Position numbers and translations under genes: made by a program. This document shows positions 1-4,775 of a stretch of DNA of 5,297 bases, one piece after another. The notes beneath the pieces are model-generated. The model saw nothing but the letters and a program-made list of their open reading frames with translations. It ran no database searches and was not told the origin of the DNA. Origin of the DNA: Chloroflexota bacterium (GTDB lineage: Bacteria > Chloroflexota > Ktedonobacteria > Ktedonobacterales > Ktedonobacteraceae); the NCBI GenBank assembly GCA_902812455.1, contig CADDZH010000177.1:1-5297 (forward strand), given 5' to 3'. The number at the start of each line of letters is the position of its first letter. Position 1 is the first letter of the stretch.

Positions 1-877
1 GTTCTAGCCCCGCCATCTTTGCCAGCACCTTGTATACAATGTAAAAATCATGCTTCTCCAGGCCCAGCGCCCGCGCCGCCGTCAGATATTCGTTACTCAC
101 CGCCGTGGTCGGCATGGGCACATCCAGTTGCCGCCCCATCTCCAGCGCCAGCAACATATCTTTTTGCATCATATTGACATCAAACCAGGCTTCATCCGGT
201 TCATTGAGAATGAGCGGCGTGCGGTATTTGAGGGCTGGCGAGGCGATGACGCTGTTGAGCATGACTTCAAGCGCGGTTTCGCGAGGGATGCCACTTTTTT
301 CGGCCAGCAGCAAGCCCTCATAGAAGCCCATAAGCTGCACCTGCAGGTTGAGATTGATGGCGATCTTCATCAAGACGGCCTGCCCATTCGTTCCAACGTA
401 ATTCACTTTCGGGCCGATAGCGAGAAGAATAGGTTTGACTTTCTCGAAGGTTGCTTCATCGCCACCAACCATGAGCGACAACTGCCCTTGCTCAAGAGTA
501 ACTACGCTGCCGGATACAGGTGTGTCAAGCATGTGAGCACCTTTGGCAGCTACCTTTTCAGCTAGCTCTCTTGAAGCAGCCGGACTGACGGTGCTCATAT
601 CAATATAAATTTTGCCCTCTCCCAGGCCGGCAAGGATCCCGTCAGGCCCGCCCGTCACCGCCTCAAGAGCCTGTGTGTTGGTTACCATCGTGAAGATGAC
701 ATCGGCTGCCTGGGCAACTTCGCGCGGCGTATTGGCCCACTTCATTCCGGCGTCCAGCAACCATTGAGCCTTCGACTTTGTGCGATTATAGCCGATTACG
801 GTGTACCTGGCATCCAGGAGCCGCTTGACTATACGGCTGCCCATTGCTCCCAGCCCGACAAAACCTAGGGTCGTCAT
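1..877 (-). CDS. 3-hydroxyisobutyrate dehydrogenase family NAD(P)-dependent oxidoreductase (C-terminus cut by window edge)
   Basis: Cytosolic beta-hydroxyacid dehydrogenase that interconverts a short beta-hydroxyacid and its semialdehyde, as in 3-hydroxyisobutyrate dehydrogenase, tartronate semialdehyde reductase and glyoxylate/succinate semialdehyde reductases. The 292 codons present begin MTTLGFVGLGAMGSRIVKRL, with the Rossmann motif GLGAMG at residues 8-13. NRT at 31-33 follows the second strand; Arg in this position usually means NADP(H) preference. The substrate-binding loop DTPVSGS lies at 118-124. The catalytic Lys is K171 in GTNGQAVLMKIAIN, with N175 behind it, and K239-D240 fit the conserved KD pair of the C-terminal helical domain. 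Family members have about 285-300 residues, so only a short tail is likely missing. The ATG at 877 has AAAGGAG (884-890) six bases upstream. It lies 25 nt after the GntR gene on the same strand, so the two are probably one operon. The exact substrate cannot be told from sequence. Confidence 0.93.
   Translation of the reverse strand, partial: MTTLGFVGLGAMGSRIVKRLLDARYTVIGYNRTKSKAQWLLDAGMKWANTPREVAQAADVIFTMVTNTQALEAVTGGPDGILAGLGEGKIYIDMSTVSPAASRELAEKVAAKGAHMLDTPVSGSVVTLEQGQLSLMVGGDEATFEKVKPILLAIGPKVNYVGTNGQAVLMKIAINLNLQVQLMGFYEGLLLAEKSGIPRETALEVMLNSVIASPALKYRTPLILNEPDEAWFDVNMMQKDMLLALEMGRQLDVPMPTTAVSNEYLTAARALGLEKHDFYIVYKVLAKMAGLE
30..39. promoter_or_regulatory. Palindrome TTGTATACAA inside the 3' end of the dehydrogenase gene
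   Basis: Perfect 10-bp palindrome with the same TGTATACA core as the site on the GntR start codon. Its form resembles operators of FCD-type GntR regulators. It lies within codons for Ile-Val-Tyr-Lys near the C-terminus, so it could be an operator for what follows beyond the left edge, or chance. Confidence 0.3.
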
Positions 878-883
878 TCGCAA

Positions 884-890
884 CTCCTTT
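884..890 (-). promoter_or_regulatory. Ribosome binding site of the dehydrogenase gene
   Basis: AAAGGAG on the minus strand, six bases before the ATG at 877. It lies within the 25-nt gap after the GntR stop codon, which supports translation from a shared transcript. The AT-rich run just upstream (891-900) is too close to the gene to act as its own -10 element. Confidence 0.75.
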
Positions 891-902
891 ATAATATAAT
901 GT

Positions 903-1604
903 CTAATCTTCACCCGTCGCCTTCGCTACGTCCTCACGAACTTGCCGCAAATGCGCACGCATAGCCTCGCGCGCAGCCTCTGGATCATGTTGCATAATTG
1001 CCTTAAGAATGGCTTTATGGTGAAACTGCCCGCGCTCGGGACCGCCATCAACAGTAAAAATCTGCTTGCGCTGCTCGCTCAGCAGATCAACAATGGAATC
1101 TACTAATGCGAGAATAAGAGCATTGCCACTTCCTTTGGCAAGAGCGCGGTGGAAGTCATTGTCGGCAGCAATGAAGGCATCGGCATCATCCAGGCTGGCA
1201 TCCATGATCTCCACCGCTTCACGCATGGTAGCAATGTGCTCTTCTGTCGCTCGTGCAGCAGCCAAGGCAGCGATCTCCGGTTCGAGTATTTCGCGCACCT
1301 CCACCAGATTGACCGAACTGCCTGCCTGCCCCAGCCTCATCATCAAGCCTAATGAGTGCCGCATGGCCTGAGAGGTACCATCAATAACCATCGTTCCCCG
1401 GCCAGGACGCATATCGACCAGCCCCTTCTGGGCCAATAACTTCATGGCCTCCCGCACGGCTGTCCTGCTGGCCTGAAATCGCTCAGCCAGCTCACGCTCC
1501 GTTGGTAAGCGATCGCCGCTACGCAGCTCGCCCCTCAAGATAAGTTTCTCAATTTGCTCTGCTATTTGCTCATAGAGCCTGTTTGCGCGTATGGGTGTAT
1601 ACAC
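903..1604 (-). CDS. GntR family transcriptional regulator, FadR subfamily (FCD domain)
   Basis: DNA-binding repressor or activator that senses a small carboxylate or related metabolite. With the GTG start the protein has 233 residues, the normal size for the family. The winged helix-turn-helix covers about residues 8-75: YEQIAEQIEKLI, then the signature SGDRLPTERELAERF, SRTAVREAMKLLAQKGLV and the wing RPGRGTMV. The FCD all-helical ligand domain covers about 98-225. Its probable metal-binding set is D148 and H152 (in DNDFHRAL), H196 (in HKAIL) and H218 (in RAHL), so a metal-dependent carboxylate ligand is likely. I chose the GTG at 1604 because AGGAG sits five bases upstream and the protein then begins VYTPIRANRLYEQ, as relatives do. 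The longer reading to an ATG at 1724 adds 40 residues without family resemblance. It is the first gene of an operon with the dehydrogenase, which it probably regulates along with itself. Confidence 0.93.
   Translation of the reverse strand: MYTPIRANRLYEQIAEQIEKLILRGELRSGDRLPTERELAERFQASRTAVREAMKLLAQKGLVDMRPGRGTMVIDGTSQAMRHSLGLMMRLGQAGSSVNLVEVREILEPEIAALAAARATEEHIATMREAVEIMDASLDDADAFIAADNDFHRALAKGSGNALILALVDSIVDLLSEQRKQIFTVDGGPERGQFHHKAILKAIMQHDPEAAREAMRAHLRQVREDVAKATGED
1595..1604. promoter_or_regulatory. Palindrome GTGTATACAC at the GntR start codon, candidate operator
   Basis: Perfect 10-bp palindrome that includes the GTG start codon of the GntR gene. FCD-type GntR proteins bind short palindromes of this kind, often close to their own gene, so autoregulation is plausible. 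The same 8-bp core TGTATACA occurs once more, at 31-38. The role is inferred; coding constraint (Val-Tyr-Thr) could also produce it. Confidence 0.4.
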
Positions 1605-1609
1605 ATAAA

Positions 1610-1614
1610 CTCCT
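1610..1614 (-). promoter_or_regulatory. Ribosome binding site that fixes the GntR start at GTG 1604
   Basis: AGGAG on the minus strand, followed by TTTAT and the GTG start codon. An ATG also occurs right here (minus strand, 1606-1604), but it is in another frame. The in-frame GTG gives the conserved N-terminus of the FadR subfamily. Confidence 0.7.
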
Positions 1615-1741
1615 AAAACGCGAGACAATCCTGGGGAGCGATTCCATGCGAAGTGGCGAGGGCAAGCGCAAGGCCCCAACCCGGCATCCACACCACCCAC
1701 AGCTTCGATAATGAGGATGAACAAAATACTACGGGGAGAGA

Positions 1742-1832
1742 TGTAGGGGCCGATTTATCGTGCCCACCGCCGATTTATCGGCCCAGGGCAATCCCTTCTA
1801 TTACCCCCAATGAATTTGTTAACATTCATTAT
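1742..1832 (+). repeat. Dispersed hairpin repeat, copy 1 (extended form)
   Basis: The core at 1742-1784 starts TGTAGGGGCC and carries CGATTTATCG twice, ending in CGGCCC. Each CGATTTATCG is itself a dyad, and the first GGCCGAT can also pair with the final ATCGGCC, so the unit can fold into alternative hairpins. Exactly 29 nt after the core is ATTTGTTAACATTCATTAT (1814-1832), which matches copy 3 at the same distance in 17 of 19 bases. The real element is therefore about 91 nt long in two of the three copies. It lies upstream of the GntR gene, outside any coding region. Confidence 0.8.
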
Positions 1833-1907
1833 CGAACTTCTATATGCCCTTACAGTTCACCAGGAAAAACAATACGATAGGCTAATGGACTTGAAAGGAA
1901 CGTTACC

Positions 1908-1934
1908 TGATCAGTTGGTATGATGATCTGATCA
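1908..1934. repeat. Inverted repeat TGATCAG-13-CTGATCA
   Basis: Two perfect 7-bp arms (1908-1914 and 1928-1934) separated by 13 nt; each arm contains the palindrome TGATCA. The layout could suit a dimeric regulator, but the site is about 300 nt from the nearest start codon and no gene can be assigned to it. Confidence 0.35.
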
Positions 1935-2017
1935 TTCTCGATTATGATAAGCATACTCAGAGATGGTTCGTTTGTCAAGAGATTTTTCCTGAGGAGTTTC
2001 CATCCTTCCAGGTGAAA

Positions 2018-2060
2018 TGTAGGGCCCGATTTATCGCGGGCAGCGCCGATTTATCGGCAC
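2018..2060 (+). repeat. Dispersed hairpin repeat, copy 2
   Basis: Same orientation as copy 1, 276 nt further on. It starts TGTAGGGCCCGATTTATCG and ends GCCGATTTATCGGCAC, with a changed spacer (CGGGCAGC instead of TGCCCACC). The perfect dyad GCCGATTTATCGGC is intact. Downstream it shares ATTACCCCCAA (2069-2079) with copy 1 (1800-1810), but lacks the ATTTGTTAAC block. Confidence 0.8.
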
Positions 2061-2167
2061 CCTCATAAATTACCCCCAAAGTTTTTTGCAGCATAGCTGA
2101 TGCTGGCCCAGTGAACATGAGAGGAGCGATGGTAAAGTGGGAAGCGATGGCAGAGATGGGGAGGCTA

Positions 2168-2188
2168 TGGCAGAGGCAAGCTCTGCCA
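2168..2188. repeat. Small hairpin, 8-bp stem
   Basis: TGGCAGAG at 2168-2175 pairs perfectly with CTCTGCCA at 2181-2188 around the 5-nt loop GCAAG. No T-tract follows on either strand, so it is not an ordinary intrinsic terminator. It lies in the gene-poor region and has no evident owner. Confidence 0.35.
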
Positions 2189-2428
2189 CTACGAAGGATG
2201 GCGCGGACCGAGCCGTATATAGTAGTGATGACCCTGGCGGCCATCATGTCACTCACCTGTTCTGAATGGCCGCCAGAAAATCAGGAAATACGATTCTTGA
2301 TCCTTTTATCACCCTATGATAGGATTGATATATATCTCCAATGGAAATTTACTGTAGAGCTAGATGAAGCGTACATTGGGAACCAGCGTATAGACGACGG
2401 CAGGTAAAGCCTACAAATCTGTACGCTC

Positions 2429-2448
2429 TAGAAAGGCCCCCCTTTCTA
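2429..2448. repeat. Small hairpin, 8-bp stem
   Basis: TAGAAAGG at 2429-2436 pairs perfectly with CCTTTCTA at 2441-2448 around CCCC. There is no T-tract on either side. It lies about 110 nt beyond the stop codon of the transposase remnant; whether it belonged to the insertion sequence is unknown. Confidence 0.35.
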
Positions 2449-2558
2449 TGGGACTACACCTTTTGATCGCCGACCCGAGTGAGTTTGTCCGCAACTGATA
2501 ACACCGTTACGCTCTTACAAATATACCCTCATGTGGGTTGTCAGCAGGGTAATCGTAT

Positions 2559-2735
2559 CTAATTAAACCCATCAAGAACCTGTAAGGGATACTGCTGATT
2601 CCAACCAGCCTTGAGATGCTTGGCCTTAATACCGAGGTAAGCAGTCTTCTTTCGACGAAGCAAATTGAGAGCCAGGTGACGCAGCAGCATTGTGATGCTC
2701 AGGCACTCTCCTGCCGTACAATTACCAGATATAAC
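2559..2735 (-). pseudogene. C-terminal remnant of an ISAs1/H-repeat-type (DDE) transposase
   Basis: The minus-strand frame ending at the TAG at 2559-2561 reads MLLRHLALNLLRRKKTAY, then GIKAKHLKAGWNQQYPLQVL. This fits the end of ISAs1-family (H-repeat-associated) transposases, which finish with an E-N-L-S-x-x-R-x-x-A-L-N-L-L-K stretch, a K-T then G-I-K-x-K-R block, and A-G-W-D with a terminal Y-L-L-x-L-L. Only about 55-60 residues resemble the family out of the 350-400 expected. The DDE catalytic core is absent: past about 2735 the frame stays open to 2846 without resemblance and overlaps the lipoprotein gene on the other strand. The element is dead. Its end may be near 2545, where the plus strand reads CAGGGTAATCG, but no matching partner end was found. 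Confidence 0.65.
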
Positions 2736-2761
2736 GCATAGACAGGAAGGCAGGCGGGCAC

Positions 2762-3340
2762 GTGTCCAAGCTGATCCCAATATCGACTTCACCGCAGCAG
2801 ACCAGTGCTGATCGCAATCCGATGGTCTCGATCGCAGCACTTGCACTGTGGCGCTGGCAGACCCTTGCGGCTTGCCTTCTCCTCATTGCGGGATTGGTCT
2901 TCGCGGCATGCTCTTCGGGCCCTTCGCCGGCACCCCCTCTCAGGCATGTGACTCCCGTACCCACACCACAACTGGGAAGGCAGGGCTGCCATCCTCCCTC
3001 CCCGCTGGATACCTCCAATCTGGGTTTCCCGGAAGCTCGCGGCACAACTCCTGCCAGGGATCTCTGGGCTTTGTTTTTAGGCGGCGTGCCACAAGCCGGA
3101 CAACCAGGGAAAATTATCTGGAAAATGGGCATGAGTTTCGATGAACCGGTTCAGATTTTCGCGCTCGGCCCCCATGGGCAACACCTGCGACCTCTCTTCC
3201 TCCAGAGGCATGCCGCTTCAACATGGAACCGTCCTGGCGCTGAATGGGGAACAGGCTTTACCTTCCCCAGCTCCGGCTGCTGGGACCTACATGTGACAGA
3301 TGGCAAAACAGTCGGAGATGTCTATGTGATCATCTCGTGA
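2762..3340 (+). CDS. Secreted lipoprotein of unknown function with a GCW/NRPG-type domain
   Basis: Predicted 192-residue exported lipoprotein. A positively flanked hydrophobic segment at about 32-48 (LAACLLLIAGLVFAAC) ends in a lipobox-like FAAC with C50 as the lipidated cysteine; Phe at -3 is less usual than Leu or Val. A Pro/Ser/Thr-rich linker follows at 51-75. The mature domain (76-192) starts GCHPPSPLDTSNLGFPEARG and contains DLWALFLG, KIIWKMG, STWNRPGAEWGTGFTFPSSG with GCWDLHVTDG, and a final GDVYVIIS. C76 and C173 could form a disulfide. The pattern suggests a compact beta-rich domain known to me only from uncharacterised proteins, so no function is claimed. The start is the GTG at 2762 with AGGAAGG 11 nt upstream; an ATG at 2822 (residue 21) also leaves the signal peptide intact but has no clear ribosome binding site. 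It starts just beyond a transposase remnant, so its promoter region is shared with insertion-sequence debris. Confidence 0.8.
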   Translation: MSKLIPISTSPQQTSADRNPMVSIAALALWRWQTLAACLLLIAGLVFAACSSGPSPAPPLRHVTPVPTPQLGRQGCHPPSPLDTSNLGFPEARGTTPARDLWALFLGGVPQAGQPGKIIWKMGMSFDEPVQIFALGPHGQHLRPLFLQRHAASTWNRPGAEWGTGFTFPSSGCWDLHVTDGKTVGDVYVIIS

Positions 3341-3451
3341 TGGCCTTTCCGCATCATTACTAATCTTGGTTGTGAAAATTCATCAATCTGGTTGTACCCA
3401 GGCAGGCTATGCTACTCTGAAAATATTCATGCATTCAGCAAGTAATAGCAA

Positions 3452-3494
3452 CCGGTGCCATGCTCCTGTGAATAATGCAGGAACATGGCACCGG
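3452..3494. terminator. Strong hairpin between convergent genes, possible bidirectional terminator
   Basis: Arms 3452-3468 and 3478-3494 form 17 positions with a single mismatch (C3463/A3483) around the 9-nt loop TGAATAATG; the stem is CCGGTGCCATG plus TCCTG. It lies 111 nt after the lipoprotein stop and 112 nt after the acetate transporter stop, reading from the other side, which is the usual place for a shared terminator. Neither side has a T-tract, so it may stop transcription poorly, act as a 3'-end stabiliser, or be a mobile palindromic repeat. No other signal is seen in 3341-3606. Confidence 0.5.
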
Positions 3495-3606
3495 ACTCGG
3501 AAAGGAGGGGCCATCTGGCACACTGGCTACTGATGAACAGCGTTCTGGCAGCCCCAGTCATGCCAGGGAAACGGAGGCATACTTGCGCCACTAGCGTTCT
3601 GTTGCT

Positions 3607-4293
3607 TTACTCAACTACGGCCAGGCGGCGTCCAAATGGAAGCCGGAAGGCCGCCGGAGGGCTGGTGGTGCTCACGATGCTGAAAGCAGCGACAATCCAG
3701 CCAATGACGGCAGTAGCAATGGCGATCCAGCCACCAACGTGCACCACGATGAAATTATTGCCCGCCAGTTCCCCGATGGTGAGTAACAGGTAAGCGGCGA
3801 ACAACACCAGCATGGTAATAGTCATGGACAAGCTCGTCCTGAGGGACCCTAAAACCAGCACGCCTGCCAGGATTGTCCAGCATAGGAAGAACAGACCCAT
3901 GACCGCGTAGAGACTCCCGCTGCTCGTAAGCGCGGTCATGATGTTAGCATTGGGCATGAAGACCACGCCTAGGATAGCGAGGAACCCCCCATAGGCGGTG
4001 AAATTGGTCGCGTGAGCCATGTAATTTTTACGATACTCCCACATCCCTGCCAGGACCAGGATAATGCCCGATATAAGGAACGCTACACTAATTGCAGAAC
4101 GAACACCTGCCGCTTCATAGGGGACGATGAAGCCAGTATAGTAGCAGCCTACTATCGCAGTCGCGAACGCCAGCACATTGAGTCCGAGCGGAGCGGGGCT
4201 GGCAACATTCACGACAGGGGCTATTTCTTCCCTTTCCTGTCTTGGTGGAAATGGTGTGGGTTGTTGCATAGGACTTGGATATTGTTGAGCCAT
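3607..4293 (-). CDS. GPR1/FUN34/YaaH (SatP) family acetate uptake transporter
   Basis: Inner-membrane protein of 228 residues that should move acetate or succinate with protons. After a 30-residue Pro/Gln-rich cytoplasmic tail comes SPAPLGLNVLAFATAIVG (32-49), the family signature at the first membrane helix; the usual first residue, Asn or Asp, is Ser here. Further helices lie at about 66-84, 98-113, 127-149, 156-174 and 183-206, giving the expected six. The second signature, LAGMWEYRKNYMAHATNFTAYGGF (81-104), matches the AGMWEFRKGNTFGATAF-type motif. GELAG (174-178) corresponds to the family's IGDFTG-type motif after helix five. The ATG at 4293 has AAAGGA (4304-4309) ten bases upstream. It is convergent with the lipoprotein gene and divergent from the Mo-hydroxylase gene, with 482 nt between the two starts. 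Confidence 0.92.
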   Translation of the reverse strand: MAQQYPSPMQQPTPFPPRQEREEIAPVVNVASPAPLGLNVLAFATAIVGCYYTGFIVPYEAAGVRSAISVAFLISGIILVLAGMWEYRKNYMAHATNFTAYGGFLAILGVVFMPNANIMTALTSSGSLYAVMGLFFLCWTILAGVLVLGSLRTSLSMTITMLVLFAAYLLLTIGELAGNNFIVVHVGGWIAIATAVIGWIVAAFSIVSTTSPPAAFRLPFGRRLAVVE

Positions 4294-4399
4294 GTGAAAA
4301 CCATCCTTTCTTGAAGAGATAATGAGACACCGGTATTAATTGCGTTGCCTCCACTTCCTCTGGCACCTTTGGCCTTTCCTTCTCTCCTATGGTTGATCC

Positions 4400-4437
4400 C
4401 TGCGACACGCACGGCATCCTCATCGCTTGTGTCGCAG
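4400..4437. promoter_or_regulatory. 9-bp inverted repeat in the leader region of the acetate transporter gene
   Basis: CTGCGACAC (4400-4408) and GTGTCGCAG (4429-4437) are perfect inverted arms with a 20-nt spacer, about 110 nt before the transporter start codon. It could be a stem-loop in the 5' leader RNA or an operator. The function is inferred from position and symmetry only. Confidence 0.4.
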
Positions 4438-4438
4438 C

Positions 4439-4467
4439 AGGAACGCGGTATATTGATGCACGTTCCT
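4439..4467. promoter_or_regulatory. 7-bp inverted repeat next to the leader inverted repeat
   Basis: AGGAACG (4439-4445) and CGTTCCT (4461-4467) are perfect inverted arms with a 15-nt AT-rich spacer, starting one base after the previous inverted repeat. The two together may form one regulatory site or two successive stem-loops. Confidence 0.3.
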
Positions 4468-4510
4468 TATATAAATGGATGTATATCACCTTAGTAAATG
4501 CCAGGTAAAA

Positions 4511-4574
4511 GAATGCTTAGAATAGCATTAAAAATTTGACCAGATGCCTTAGAATAACCTTAATAATCTGAACA
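4511..4574. repeat. Imperfect tandem repeat, two 32-bp units
   Basis: Units 4511-4542 and 4543-4574 abut directly. Shared blocks in register are TTAGAATA (4517 and 4549), TTAA, AAT and TGA; without gaps 24 of 32 bases agree, and a one-base shift in the first six bases improves this. They sit in the AT-rich centre of the divergent region, a good place for paired binding sites of a regulator. A weak further TTAG at 4491 is not enough to call a third unit. Confidence 0.55.
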
Positions 4575-4657
4575 AGGCATTTCATTCTTGAAGTCAATGC
4601 ATTTTTTCGCTGCAAGCCCCGTCAGAATATGCTAACATGAAAACACCAATAACAATC

Positions 4658-4749
4658 TGTAGGGGCCCGATTTATCGCGCCCACCGCCGATTCATCGGCC
4701 CTATGGGTGAACTACACCATTGGGAGATCTATTTGTTATCATTCATCAT
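4658..4749 (+). repeat. Dispersed hairpin repeat, copy 3 (extended form)
   Basis: The core at 4658-4701 starts TGTAGGGGCCCGATTTATCG. Its second dyad is altered to CGATTCATCG, and it ends in CGGCCC. The distal block ATTTGTTATCATTCATCAT (4731-4749) follows after 29 nt, as in copy 1. The element ends only 26 nt before the start codon of the Mo-hydroxylase gene, so it lies in that gene's leader or promoter and may affect its expression. Confidence 0.8.
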
Positions 4750-4768
4750 TCAGCAACAAAAGGACAAC

Positions 4769-4773
4769 GGAGG
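4769..4773 (+). promoter_or_regulatory. Ribosome binding site of the Mo-hydroxylase gene, unusually close
   Basis: GGAGG lies only two bases before the ATG at 4776. A second purine run, AAAGGA (4758-4763), is 12 bases upstream. No later in-frame start preserves the conserved N-terminus RRREDYPLITGHGRYVDD, so the ATG at 4776 stands despite the tight spacing. Confidence 0.5.
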
Positions 4774-4775
4774 AA

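Larger units (their letters stand above)
1605..2558. other. Gene-poor intergenic region with repeats
   Basis: About 950 nt between the GntR gene and the transposase remnant. Open frames here (for example plus 2111-2407 and minus 1975-2256) lack a good ribosome binding site and any family I recognise, and the minus one crosses a repeat copy, so I treat them as non-coding. The region holds two copies of the hairpin repeat (1742 and 2018), an inverted repeat TGATCAG/CTGATCA (1908-1934), small hairpins at 2089-2105, 2168-2188 and 2429-2448, and possibly the end of a decayed insertion sequence near 2545. No confident promoter for the GntR gene was found. Confidence 0.6.
4294..4775. other. Divergent regulatory region between the acetate transporter and the Mo-hydroxylase
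   Basis: No gene is supported in these 482 nt; open frames over 4294-4489 are shadows or lack family resemblance. The part near the transporter is GC-richer and holds two inverted repeats (4400-4437 and 4439-4467). The middle, about 4468-4620, is AT-rich and holds a tandem 32-bp repeat. The part next to the Mo-hydroxylase holds repeat copy 3. Promoters for both genes should be here. On the minus strand TATATA-type sequence at about 4468-4475 could be a -10 for the transporter, but I cannot fix a convincing -35. Confidence 0.6.

Noticed and set aside
50..565. 171-codon plus-strand open frame opposite the dehydrogenase
   Set aside because: The minus strand encodes a well-conserved dehydrogenase with all key motifs. 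The plus frame is antisense noise rich in His and Arg.
2089..2105. Hairpin CAGCAT/ATGCTG next to a T-run as terminator
   Set aside because: The T-run precedes the hairpin on the plus strand and becomes an A-run on the minus strand, so neither strand has terminator order.
1975..2256. 93-codon minus-strand open frame
   Set aside because: It reads through repeat copy 2 and shows no family likeness. It is best explained as a chance frame.
2111..2407. 98-codon plus-strand open frame in the gene-poor region
   Set aside because: It has no recognisable domain, spans hairpin sequence and has a composition typical of chance frames. Only an unconvincing purine-rich stretch lies near the start.
2690..2722. 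Promoter TTGTGA ... TACAAT for the lipoprotein gene
   Set aside because: The spacer is 21 nt, too long for a sigma-70 promoter, and the proposed -35 lies within the transposase remnant.
2722..3132. Minus-strand open frame opposite the lipoprotein
   Set aside because: The plus-strand lipoprotein has a signal peptide and conserved motifs, while the minus frame has neither.
3545..3566. Terminator CTGGCA/TGCCAG after the acetate transporter
   Set aside because: There is only a 6-bp stem with a 10-nt loop and no T-tract; it is too weak to call.
4511..4574. CRISPR-like array
   Set aside because: There are only two directly adjacent imperfect units with no spacers between them, and no cas genes are present.
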